Shown piece after piece: positions 1-5,325 of a stretch of 5,325 bases of DNA (position 1 is its first letter; each line of letters opens with the position of its first letter). The stretch comes from Verrucomicrobia subdivision 3 bacterium UBA693 (lineage in GTDB: Bacteria > Verrucomicrobiota > Verrucomicrobiia > Limisphaerales > UBA8199). A program made the position numbers and the translations under genes. The notes under the pieces are model-generated. The model was not told the DNA's origin and searched no databases. It worked only from the letters and a program-made list of their open reading frames with translations. Where the stretch lies: the NCBI GenBank assembly GCA_002298785.1, contig DBMR01000083.1, forward strand, positions 1-5,325. Reading direction: 5' to 3'.

Positions 1-54
1 GCGGCCCGTCTGTCTTACCGGCGAAACGGAACTGGATCCACTCGGAGCTCCGGA

Positions 55-501
55 TCAATCAATCGCCTTGGCCAGGGGAACCTTCCAGGTGCCGTCGAGA
101 ATGGACGGCGGCGTGGTCTTCGGCCAGTAAAGGCGCATCATGAGAATGAACTTGTCGTTCGGAGCGGGAAGCCAGTTGGATTCCTTGTCCGCACCGGGGC
201 TTTCGTGTTGGATGTAAAGGTCCACGGAACCGTCGGCGTTGGGTTTCAAGCTTTGGCGGGCGCTGATGCTGTAACGGTTAAGCGGATTCGCCACGAAAAA
301 GTAATCCTTGTCATACATCGTGACCGACCAGAAACCTTGCGTTGGCGGGAGTTCACCTTTGGGGAAGTGCATCACGTATTTTTTCTTGCCAGTATAGGAT
401 TCGAGGACGTTCGGCCCCTCGGAGGTGGGGTAAATCGCGTCCTGCGGGCGGTTTGCCCCGAGGCCGATAGCGGTGATAAGGGCGCGCTGAATGTAATTCA
501 C
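55..501 (-). CDS. DUF1214-domain fragment of the broken gene
   Basis: This is the C-terminal half of the same protein (148 codons from GTG 501), with the highly conserved DUF1214 motifs: QRALITAIGLGANRPQDA, KKYVMHFPKG, GFWSVTMYDKDYFFVANPLN, DGSVDLYIQHESPG, NWLPAP and a C-terminal ILDGTWKVP. The frame is also open for 23 codons upstream of GTG 501, back to the TAA at 573-571, and those codons (GIIAGDSKLEHGWLFTTKTG) match the expected family sequence. GTG 501 is therefore only the first start-like codon after the lesion, not a native start, and no ribosome binding site precedes it. The natural stop is TGA at 57-55. The remaining 54 bases to the left edge hold no recognisable gene. Confidence 0.75.
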   Translation of the reverse strand: MNYIQRALITAIGLGANRPQDAIYPTSEGPNVLESYTGKKKYVMHFPKGELPPTQGFWSVTMYDKDYFFVANPLNRYSISARQSLKPNADGSVDLYIQHESPGADKESNWLPAPNDKFILMMRLYWPKTTPPSILDGTWKVPLAKAID

Positions 502-570
502 GCCGTACTCGCCGGTTTTGGTCGTGAACAGCCAGCCATGCTCGAGTTTGCTGTCGCCGGCGATGATGCC

Positions 571-1392
571 TTACTTCAACCAGAGCATGATCTTTTCATT
601 GGCGATCTTCGGGACCATTGAGAACGCCTCCTTTGCCACCGTGCCGAGCTTGCTGCTGTCAAACGGCTGGCCGGGCACGATGCCGAGCTTGGCGAGCTTG
701 GCCAGCATCGGTTTGTCCGCGGCGTAAGGTGGATTGTCCTTCATCAATTTCGCGAGCAGATTGAAGTAATCATCCACGCTGAGAGCGTTGACCTGTTCCC
801 GCACCGGCGTCTTCATGTCAATGGACGGATCCACGTTGCCAGGAGGCGGCGTGTAGGGCTTGCCGTAAGCGCTCAGCGGCACGATGGAAACTTCGTCCTG
901 CAACTTGTGCACCGCGTCGTAATCTTCCGGGGTGCCTGTGCAGTAAATGCGGCCCAGCAGCCACACCAGGGCGGTGGGCGATTTGTATTCCTTCACGCCC
1001 GCAGGCAGTTTGCCTTTCCAACCGGGGCCGGTGATGGCATAAGTCTGCGCGCCAGTGCCGGTAGTGCGTTTGCCGGGGACCTGGAACACGTCGGTCCAGC
1101 CGTCGAGCATGGGGAACAAATAATAACGATCGTGTGCGTCCGGCAGGCTCACTACCCACGGTTCCTTGCCGACGTCGATCCAGGCTGTGGTATAGAGGGT
1201 GTCAGCATTGGGCGCGGTTACATCGCGATAGCTGGCGTCCGGGTAATGCCGCAAGCGAACGAAATGCCCCATCGGTGCCCGCGAGCCTTCTGGTTCGCGG
1301 ACATTGGTCATTACCCGACGGGTCATTTCCATTGTGACGAGCGGGTAGCCGTAAACGTAGGCGTCGATGGCGTCGGGAATCGCCTCGAACAC
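571..1392 (-). CDS. DUF1254-domain fragment of the broken gene
   Basis: This 273-codon open frame holds the N-terminal (DUF1254) portion. It contains the family motifs YGYPLVTMEMTRRVM, APNADTLY, DGWTDVFQVPGKRTTG, YAITGPGWKG, LLGRIYCTGTPEDY and PLSAYGKPYTPPPG. It can start at GTG 1392 with AAGGA just upstream, but that spacing is short (4 bases after GGA). A product from there would have no signal peptide, which is unlike the family, so the GTG is more likely an internal valine codon (residue 33 of the repaired protein). It ends at the premature TAA (573-571) after EKIMLWLK. A gene caller would probably list it as a stand-alone gene. Confidence 0.8.
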   Translation of the reverse strand: MFEAIPDAIDAYVYGYPLVTMEMTRRVMTNVREPEGSRAPMGHFVRLRHYPDASYRDVTAPNADTLYTTAWIDVGKEPWVVSLPDAHDRYYLFPMLDGWTDVFQVPGKRTTGTGAQTYAITGPGWKGKLPAGVKEYKSPTALVWLLGRIYCTGTPEDYDAVHKLQDEVSIVPLSAYGKPYTPPPGNVDPSIDMKTPVREQVNALSVDDYFNLLAKLMKDNPPYAADKPMLAKLAKLGIVPGQPFDSSKLGTVAKEAFSMVPKIANEKIMLWLK

Positions 1393-1487
1393 GTTTTCCT
1401 TGCCTGAATTGGATGGCTAGTGATTCCGAGCGCGCTGCATGCTAGTGCCGTCGCTAGTATGCGCTGGACGTTTGTTCGGATTTTCAT
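1323..1487 (-). other. Orphaned signal-peptide start of the DUF1254/DUF1214 gene
   Basis: ATG 1487 opens a 54-codon frame. Its first 29 residues form a good signal peptide: charged start MKIRTNVQR, hydrophobic core ILATALACSALGI, and a cleavage-like end HPIQA. After the A-run (minus strand of 1394-1397) the frame turns into meaningless Arg/Thr/Ser-rich sequence and stops at TGA 1325-1323. The following DUF1254 frame lies one base away and has no signal peptide of its own, so this is its displaced N-terminus. The segment LAC inside the core resembles a lipobox only weakly. There is no clear Shine-Dalgarno site upstream. Confidence 0.75.
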
Positions 1488-1529
1488 GGTTTATTTCGGT
1501 GTTGGTTGGTTGTCTTTAAGAGTTTGGGT

Positions 1530-3989
1530 TCATCTTCGTCTGTCTCCACCACCCCTGGAGCCGCCCCAATTCTGGCTGCCGCCTGAGCTGCGCCACGATT
1601 GAGCACTCTCATGCTGTTGGTTGCCCCAAGAGCGAGATTGGGCTTGCGATTCCATGCTTTGACGGTTTTGGCTCCAGGAGCTGTTGTTGGCGGATGTCGA
1701 AGAGCGTTGCTCCTGGTAAGAGCTGGACTTCGATTGAGCCTGCTGTTGGTACGAACTGGTGGTCGCGCTCTGCGGCTGCGGTTTAGAAACGCTCTGCCAA
1801 CCGCTGCCGGAGTTTTGAGACCAATTGCCATTCGAGTCCTTTTTGTATGCCGTGCCATCCTTGGCCGCATAGACATCGCCCGATTGAGTTTTTCCTACCG
1901 CCCCCTGGCCGTTTGCGGTGTTCCATGAGGCCGCGCTGCCGCCACTGGTGGTCCTCATGGCACTGGCACTGCCGTATTCCCCGGAACGGGAGGCTGCCGT
2001 CGCCCCCTGGCCGGTCGTCGGGTTATACGCCGCCGCGCGACTGGCCGAACCGTAAGCGGTGCTAACCGAAGCGCCCGCGGCCGAAGCTCCCGAGTAAGGG
2101 TTGTAGGCGCGACCAGCGGCGGCCGTCCCGTAGGACGTCGAGCGGTAGCCAGCCTGGGCGGAGGTGCCGGTGTACGGATTGTATCCCGCCGCACGACCCG
2201 CCGAACCGTATGCGGTGTTCACCTGCGCGGAGCGTGAATAACCGCCCGTGTAGGGGTTATAGGTTGAATGTGCGGAGCCGCTACCGTACGGGCCATAAGC
2301 ATAAGCGCTTCGTGAGTACGTGCCGGTCGAAGGATTGTAGGCCGTGGCATACCCCGCGCCGCCGTAGGGCCCATAGGCCGCGCCTCCTCGGTAGTAATAG
2401 CCGCCATAGCCGTAATGATAGGTTGCGCCGCAGCCGTACGAGTAATGGCAGGGATAGGGCGGATAATAATAGTAGTGGTTGTTGTTCGCGATCGCCGCGC
2501 CGACGAGCATGCCGGCGCCAAACATCAGCACGCCCGTGGCCGCCACGTATTCCCCGCTGTAGCCTGCGGTTTGGCTATAGACCACGGTGGTCGGCGTGGA
2601 ACTTTGGACCACGACATAGGTTACGTTGTGGTAAGGGCTGGACGCCGGGATGGTGTAAATGGCAGCGGGAACGCTGGTGCAAAAGGCCCAGGGCCCAGTG
2701 GCGGACGAACTGACAAACCAAACGCCAGCGTCGCAGCAGTAATACTTGCCGCTCGCCAGGAGCACCTGCTGCGGCGTGTTGATCGCGTATTGAACCGTGG
2801 TCGTTTGGATGGGCGCAAACTGGGGCGCTCCATTATAGACCACTTGGACGGTAACATTCGTGGTGTACACGGTTGTCGCGGTCGGCACCGAAGCCAGGAG
2901 CACGGCATCGCTGGCTTCACGCGTGCCGGGGACGGAAGCCTTCACGAAAGCGGCAGGATCATTGTCCGGAATCCGCGAGAAATCCGCCGGCAGATCGCGG
3001 CTCGCGGCAGACCAAGGGCCATCCAGGCTGGCAGCGCGAAACCACCGGCCGGCGACCAGAAAGTAGTACTTGGCTTCGGGCGTGTTAAAGAACAACGTGC
3101 TTTCGCTGTCCACCACCCGCAGGAGCCGAGTCCCCCTAATCGGACTGAAACTTGGATCGCCTTCCGTGACAATCAGCTCCGCCGGTTCGGTGCTGACGAA
3201 AACCTGCGGCACGAGCTTGGTGGGTTTTCCCGGGAGATTGGCGCGCACATCCGCCCAGTTCTCATTCGCGGGGAGAGAATACAAAGAGGTCGGCAATCTC
3301 GGCGCGGCCGTCCAGGGGCCCTTCACATCGGGAGCGGTCAGCCAGGTGTCTTTGTTCAGCAAGAAGTAACGCTGCGCCAAAGTGTCGTAAAACAAGTCCC
3401 AGTTCGTGTTCAACGCAAACATCAGATCTGTCCGATTGGTGTCCACGGGTTTGAACTGCGCCTCCCCCATCAGAATGACGAGAATGGCGGGCTGCCGGCT
3501 GTAGAAGATCTTTGGCGGATCGAGATTCACGCCCACAGGCTCTTGCGTCGCCTGCTGGGTGGGATTCAAGTAGGCAAGTGCCCGGTCGAGCGAGAGCGTC
3601 GTAGCCTCGCCTGGCGGACGCAGTTCGTCCACGGCCCGACGCAACTCCGTCAAATCCGAGTCCTGGCAATTTGGAAAGCGAAGGTCGCGCTGCGTCGGTA
3701 CCATGGCGACGATGCGTGCGGCTTGATCGGTCACGGTCACCGCGTCGATTTCCGCCACCCCGAATTTCTCCTGTTTCAGCAAGCCTTTGACGGCAATGGC
3801 ACAACGAAAGTGGATGTTCGTGAAACCATTCCAGTAATCCACTTGCGGCTGATAAACCGTGAGCTGCCTTGCGTCCTTCTTGAACACACGAGGCCAGCCC
3901 GGGTCATTGGATTGGGCTTGCAGGGAAGGGGACATCACTCCTGCCAGGAGGGTGGCGCAGGCCGCGAACACGACAGAAATTAGTTGCAT
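1530..3989 (-). CDS. Large exported protein with GPW modules and 26-residue repeats
   Basis: The protein has 819 residues from ATG 3989. Residues 1-25 look like a signal peptide ending PSLQA. After an N-terminal region (VYQPQVDYWNG near 45), three related modules follow at about 170-241, 263-341 and 375-449. Each has F-x-PI/PV, a KYY/RYF strand, a WF or WL strand and a GPW motif (224, 324, 432), then LP...IP. Next come a glycine-rich hydrophobic segment (about 483-500), a Tyr/Gly/His-rich stretch (505-539), five 26-residue repeats (551-680) and a Gln/Ser/Asn-rich tail with spaced tryptophans ending GGSRGGGDRRR. As I recall, similar proteins are annotated as carbohydrate-binding family V/XII because of the WF...GPW pattern; binding is unproven. 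An alternative TTG start at 4022 overlaps the upstream stop by four bases and adds 11 residues including KHH. Neither start has a ribosome binding site. ATG is preferred; coupled translation from TTG is possible. Probably a cell-surface or outer-envelope protein. Confidence 0.88.
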   Translation of the reverse strand: MQLISVVFAACATLLAGVMSPSLQAQSNDPGWPRVFKKDARQLTVYQPQVDYWNGFTNIHFRCAIAVKGLLKQEKFGVAEIDAVTVTDQAARIVAMVPTQRDLRFPNCQDSDLTELRRAVDELRPPGEATTLSLDRALAYLNPTQQATQEPVGVNLDPPKIFYSRQPAILVILMGEAQFKPVDTNRTDLMFALNTNWDLFYDTLAQRYFLLNKDTWLTAPDVKGPWTAAPRLPTSLYSLPANENWADVRANLPGKPTKLVPQVFVSTEPAELIVTEGDPSFSPIRGTRLLRVVDSESTLFFNTPEAKYYFLVAGRWFRAASLDGPWSAASRDLPADFSRIPDNDPAAFVKASVPGTREASDAVLLASVPTATTVYTTNVTVQVVYNGAPQFAPIQTTTVQYAINTPQQVLLASGKYYCCDAGVWFVSSSATGPWAFCTSVPAAIYTIPASSPYHNVTYVVVQSSTPTTVVYSQTAGYSGEYVAATGVLMFGAGMLVGAAIANNNHYYYYPPYPCHYSYGCGATYHYGYGGYYYRGGAAYGPYGGAGYATAYNPSTGTYSRSAYAYGPYGSGSAHSTYNPYTGGYSRSAQVNTAYGSAGRAAGYNPYTGTSAQAGYRSTSYGTAAAGRAYNPYSGASAAGASVSTAYGSASRAAAYNPTTGQGATAASRSGEYGSASAMRTTSGGSAASWNTANGQGAVGKTQSGDVYAAKDGTAYKKDSNGNWSQNSGSGWQSVSKPQPQSATTSSYQQQAQSKSSSYQEQRSSTSANNSSWSQNRQSMESQAQSRSWGNQQHESAQSWRSSGGSQNWGGSRGGGDRRR
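1950..2339 (-). repeat. Five tandem 78-base (26-residue) coding repeats
   Basis: Within the large surface protein, the motif Y-N-P-[SYT]-[TS]-G recurs with an exact 78-base period. The tyrosine codons begin at minus-strand positions 2339, 2261, 2183, 2105 and 2027. Each unit is 26 residues and has a second conserved core around residues 17-20 (AYGSAG, SYGTAA, AYGSAS, EYGSAS), with Ser/Ala/Gly between. A degenerate sixth element with WNTANGQGAV follows after a longer spacing. The units have diverged in sequence but keep their exact length, which suggests selection on the repeat geometry rather than a fresh duplication. The first unit has YSRSAYAYGPYG in place of the later Ala-rich core. Confidence 0.85.
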
Positions 3990-4018
3990 GGGGTGGTGTT
4001 TTACGGAGGTGATCTGGT

Positions 4019-4717
4019 TCAATTGGTTTTTCGATACCCGCTGTTCTGCACTTTGACCGTCAATTCCTTGGCCTTGGCGTTCAGCGTCACCTCGGAAGGG
4101 TAGCTCGTGCCATCATCAAGCTGCCCCATCCGCACATCCAGGGTGACCACATCCGCGGCATCATCCAGGCTAGTGGAAACCTTCACACCCAAGGGACGGT
4201 TGCTCGCAAGGTCCACTTCCACACCAAGGTTATCTCCTGCCTTCTCGTAACTGCGGAAGTTAAGCCGTGCGCGCTTGCCGGGGTCAAGCATTTCGATCGA
4301 AACGTTGCCAGCGTCTTTGACCGCCTGGATTTTCGACGGGCCGGGCGGAACATACGTCTTTACCAGGGCAACAGCGCTTTTCATGTAGTCGGTCAATTCC
4401 TCTTTCTTTTTCTCTGCGATGCGCCCGCGCAGGCCGCGTTTCTTCTCCGGTTCCGGCGATGAGCTGAGTTCCACCTTCTGGACACCGCCATCGGCGCCAT
4501 AATAGCAGCGTTCTTGTTTACGCGATTTCTCTTCCCCTTTAAGGCTAATCACTGTCGTTTCTATCCACTCGTACTGGCGGAGGACGAGTTGGCTGGCGGC
4601 CATGGTGGCCTTTAGCATGGCGGCGCGTTCGGCAGGGGCTGGCTGTTGGGCGGACGCTGACAGCACCAGCCCGGCAACAGTCAGTGTCATACTCACTGCA
4701 TAGACGATGGTTTTCAT
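4019..4717 (-). CDS. Exported protein of an uncharacterised widespread family
   Basis: From ATG 4717 the product has 232 residues. MKTIVYAVSMTLTVAGLVL followed by SASA is a clear signal peptide. The mature protein has an early motif QYEWIETTVISLKGEEKSRK, then CYYGADGGVQKVEL, a basic segment (KKRGLRGRIAEKKKEELTDY), a proline-containing YVPPGPSKIQAVKDAG, and a C-terminal half of alternating short strands ending NSGYRKTN. I recall this layout in conserved hypothetical proteins from soil bacteria, with no assigned function. The strand-rich pattern would fit a lipoprotein-carrier-like or other beta fold, which is inference only. In-frame ATGs at 4744 and 4738 could add up to nine residues; 4717 gives the most typical signal peptide, and none has a clear ribosome binding site. 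It is the first gene of the likely three-gene unit. Its TGA (4021-4019) lies within a possible TTG start of the next gene, which suggests co-translation. Confidence 0.85.
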   Translation of the reverse strand: MKTIVYAVSMTLTVAGLVLSASAQQPAPAERAAMLKATMAASQLVLRQYEWIETTVISLKGEEKSRKQERCYYGADGGVQKVELSSSPEPEKKRGLRGRIAEKKKEELTDYMKSAVALVKTYVPPGPSKIQAVKDAGNVSIEMLDPGKRARLNFRSYEKAGDNLGVEVDLASNRPLGVKVSTSLDDAADVVTLDVRMGQLDDGTSYPSEVTLNAKAKELTVKVQNSGYRKTN

Positions 4718-4757
4718 GGAGTTATTGGTTCTGGCCATGCGCATTCATTTTCGTATC

Positions 4758-4858
4758 TGGAAATCGCTGAGTTGGCGGTTCCGCGTCCGGACACTTGGTG
4801 CGGTTTTTGGCGCTGCGGACTTTTGAGGATCCGTTGATCGGTGGCTCGACGATTTCCA
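4758..4858. repeat. Nine-base inverted repeat spanning the intergenic spacer
   Basis: The spacer between the STAS gene and the exported-protein gene has perfect 9-base arms, TGGAAATCG at 4758-4766 and CGATTTCCA at 4850-4858. Inside them lies a smaller pair, GTCCG (4785-4789) and CGGAC (4816-4820). If transcribed from upstream of 4858, the leader of the three-gene unit could fold into a long stem-loop. The spacing is wide (83 bases), and in a spacer of this size such a pair could arise by chance. No convincing -35/-10 pair was seen here. Confidence 0.3.
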
Positions 4859-4876
4859 AAGCTGTCCCATAACCAG

Positions 4877-4889
4877 GAATTGCTAATTC
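4877..4889. repeat. Short perfect hairpin over the STAS stop codon
   Basis: GAATT-GCT-AATTC is a perfect 5-base stem with a 3-base loop. It covers the STAS TAG stop (4885-4883). It is AT-rich and has no following U-run, so it is a weak candidate for a terminator or processing site. Confidence 0.2.
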
Positions 4890-5158
4890 TGCTTTAGTGG
4901 CGGCGGCCACTCCACACCTTCCAAGACCATTCGCAAGAATGGCGCCGCATGGTCGAGCGTTGCTCCGTTGTGCAGCCATTCGCGCAAAAACCTGACGCCA
5001 TCTTCGGCGCACGAATCCAACCCACCCAATTCGAGAAGCACACTACCAGTTAGCGACTTGCGCACACGCACGACTTCTTCCATGTCTGCGGACGTCAAGC
5101 GGCCGTCAATGACGACCACCGTACATGAAGCTTTTTTTAGGGTGCTGATGCGGATCAC
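4883..5158 (-). CDS. STAS-domain protein (anti-sigma-factor antagonist type)
   Basis: The product has 91 residues from GTG 5158 and starts MIRISTLKKA. The pattern is that of small stand-alone STAS proteins: a strand with VVVIDGRL (about 14-21), a helix (ADMEEVVRVRK), a strand SVLLELGGLD (about 39-48), a helix DGVRFLREWL and a final strand plus helix (GATLDHAAPFLRMVLEG). Proteins of this fold act in the cytoplasm and bind anti-sigma kinases or other signalling partners. Here the position of the phosphorylated serine in SpoIIAA-like antagonists (D-S-x-G) seems to read AEDG, so control by serine phosphorylation is doubtful. An upstream in-frame ATG at 5203 would add 15 residues (FCISWHDIS...), with GAGG only two bases away. 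GTG 5158 is preferred because family members usually begin a few residues before the first strand. The family call is by pattern and fairly confident; the partner and target are unknown. Confidence 0.72.
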   Translation of the reverse strand: MIRISTLKKASCTVVVIDGRLTSADMEEVVRVRKSLTGSVLLELGGLDSCAEDGVRFLREWLHNGATLDHAAPFLRMVLEGVEWPPPLKQN

Positions 5159-5325
5159 AAGTGAAAGAATTAGGCTAATGTCGTGCCAGGAAATACAGAA
5201 CATCGCCTCAAGTTCTGCAAACTATTGAAGGAGAGGATGAAGCCGTAGAATTTTTGTATGACAGGACCCCTGGAGAAATTGTTCTAGTTTGACGGGCGGT
5301 CCTTTTTAGTCCAACAGGAAACCCT

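Larger units (their letters stand above)
55..1487 (-). pseudogene. DUF1254/DUF1214 exported protein, disrupted by a frameshift and a stop
   Basis: Three pieces on the minus strand join into one protein of 477 residues. Residues 1-29 are a Sec-type signal peptide (starts MKIRTNVQRI, hydrophobic core, ends HPIQA). The DUF1254 part follows (YVYGYPLVTMEMTRRVMTNV, then APNADTLYTTAW and DGWTDVFQVPGKRTTGTGAQ). The DUF1214 part ends the protein (LQRALITAIGLGANRP-type motif, GFWSVTMYDKDYFFVANPLN, DLYIQHESPG, FILMMRLYWP). The signal peptide frame and the body frame differ by one base at the A-run on the minus strand (TTTT at 1394-1397 on plus); a fifth A would give RKNVFEAIPD in one frame. A TAA at 573-571 then interrupts the body, and the same frame continues as GIIAGDSKLEHGW. 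The ATG at 1487 lies 42 bases after the upstream gene's stop, so it is probably the last gene of that operon. The molecular function of DUF1254/DUF1214 proteins is not established; they are usually exported. Family assignment is confident; true decay versus sequencing error cannot be decided here. Confidence 0.85.

Noticed and set aside
30..57. BamHI- and SacI-like sites and a 10-base palindrome (CGGAGCTCCG, 43-52), resembling vector polylinker
   Set aside because: The sites are not in the order of any polylinker I can identify with confidence, and the stretch joins smoothly to the DUF1214 stop. The palindrome is too short to call a terminator and has no U-run.
1391..1403. Programmed ribosomal frameshifting at AGGAAAACG to join the signal peptide and the body
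   Set aside because: A -1 slip would produce the right frame, but the site is not a canonical slippery heptamer; the P-site tRNA would mispair, and four A's are too few for efficient transcriptional slippage. The downstream TAA would also remain.
907..1407. A 166-codon plus-strand open frame opposite the DUF1254 part
   Set aside because: The minus strand carries the conserved DUF1254 motifs through this whole stretch, so the plus frame is an antisense shadow.
2415..3983. A 522-codon open frame on the plus strand, opposite the large surface-protein gene
   Set aside because: The minus-strand frame has a signal peptide, three repeated modules and codon-aligned repeats. The plus-strand reading is Arg/His/Gly-rich with no domain pattern and no ribosome binding site, as expected for the antisense of a GC-rich gene.
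4722..5012. A 96-codon minus-strand frame bridging the STAS gene end and the next gene start
   Set aside because: It overlaps the STAS gene in another frame, has an Arg/Pro/Lys-rich composition with no motif, and runs into the start region of the exported-protein gene.
5228..5247. GGAGAGG followed by ATG on the plus strand
   Set aside because: The frame stops after three codons (ATG AAG CCG TAG), so no meaningful product would be made.
5263..5303. AGGACC...GGTCCT followed by TTTTT, terminator-like on the plus strand
   Set aside because: The stem is only 6 bases with a 29-base loop, and there is no firm plus-strand gene for it to end.

Overview
The window reads as a bacterial chromosome segment with moderately high GC. 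All convincing genes lie on the minus strand, so they read from the right edge to the left. The organism is probably from the Verrucomicrobiota (Pedosphaera/Limisphaerales-like) or a similar soil lineage. This rests on the protein families and the near absence of Shine-Dalgarno sites before the starts, so it is an inference. No mobile element, tRNA, rRNA or CRISPR array was seen.

Layout in the direction of transcription: (1) right edge to about 5160, about 165 bases with no convincing gene, including a short coding-like plus-strand stretch (5179-5292); (2) 5158-4883, a 91-residue STAS-domain protein of the anti-sigma-factor-antagonist type; (3) 4882-4718, a spacer with inverted repeats that could be a leader or promoter; (4) 4717-4019, a secreted protein of about 232 residues from a family of unknown function; (5) 3989-1530, a large secreted or surface protein with three GPW modules, a glycine-rich hydrophobic segment, a Tyr/Gly/His-rich stretch, five exact 26-residue repeats and a Gln/Ser tail; (6) 1487-55, a DUF1254/DUF1214 exported protein broken by two lesions.

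Genes 4 to 6 are tightly spaced: 29 bases (or a 4-base overlap if a TTG start is used), then 42 bases. They look like one transcription unit for exported envelope proteins. The STAS gene upstream is separated by a longer spacer and may be independent.

The clearest unusual result is the DUF1254/DUF1214 gene. Its signal peptide is in one frame, the body starts in another after a run of four A's, and an in-frame TAA separates the DUF1254 and DUF1214 halves. Restoring one A and replacing the TAA gives a continuous protein of 477 residues, a normal length for the family. This is either a young pseudogene or a gene carrying two sequencing errors. I found no clearly new defence or mobile system. The most open biology is in the two uncharacterised envelope proteins (genes 4 and 5).
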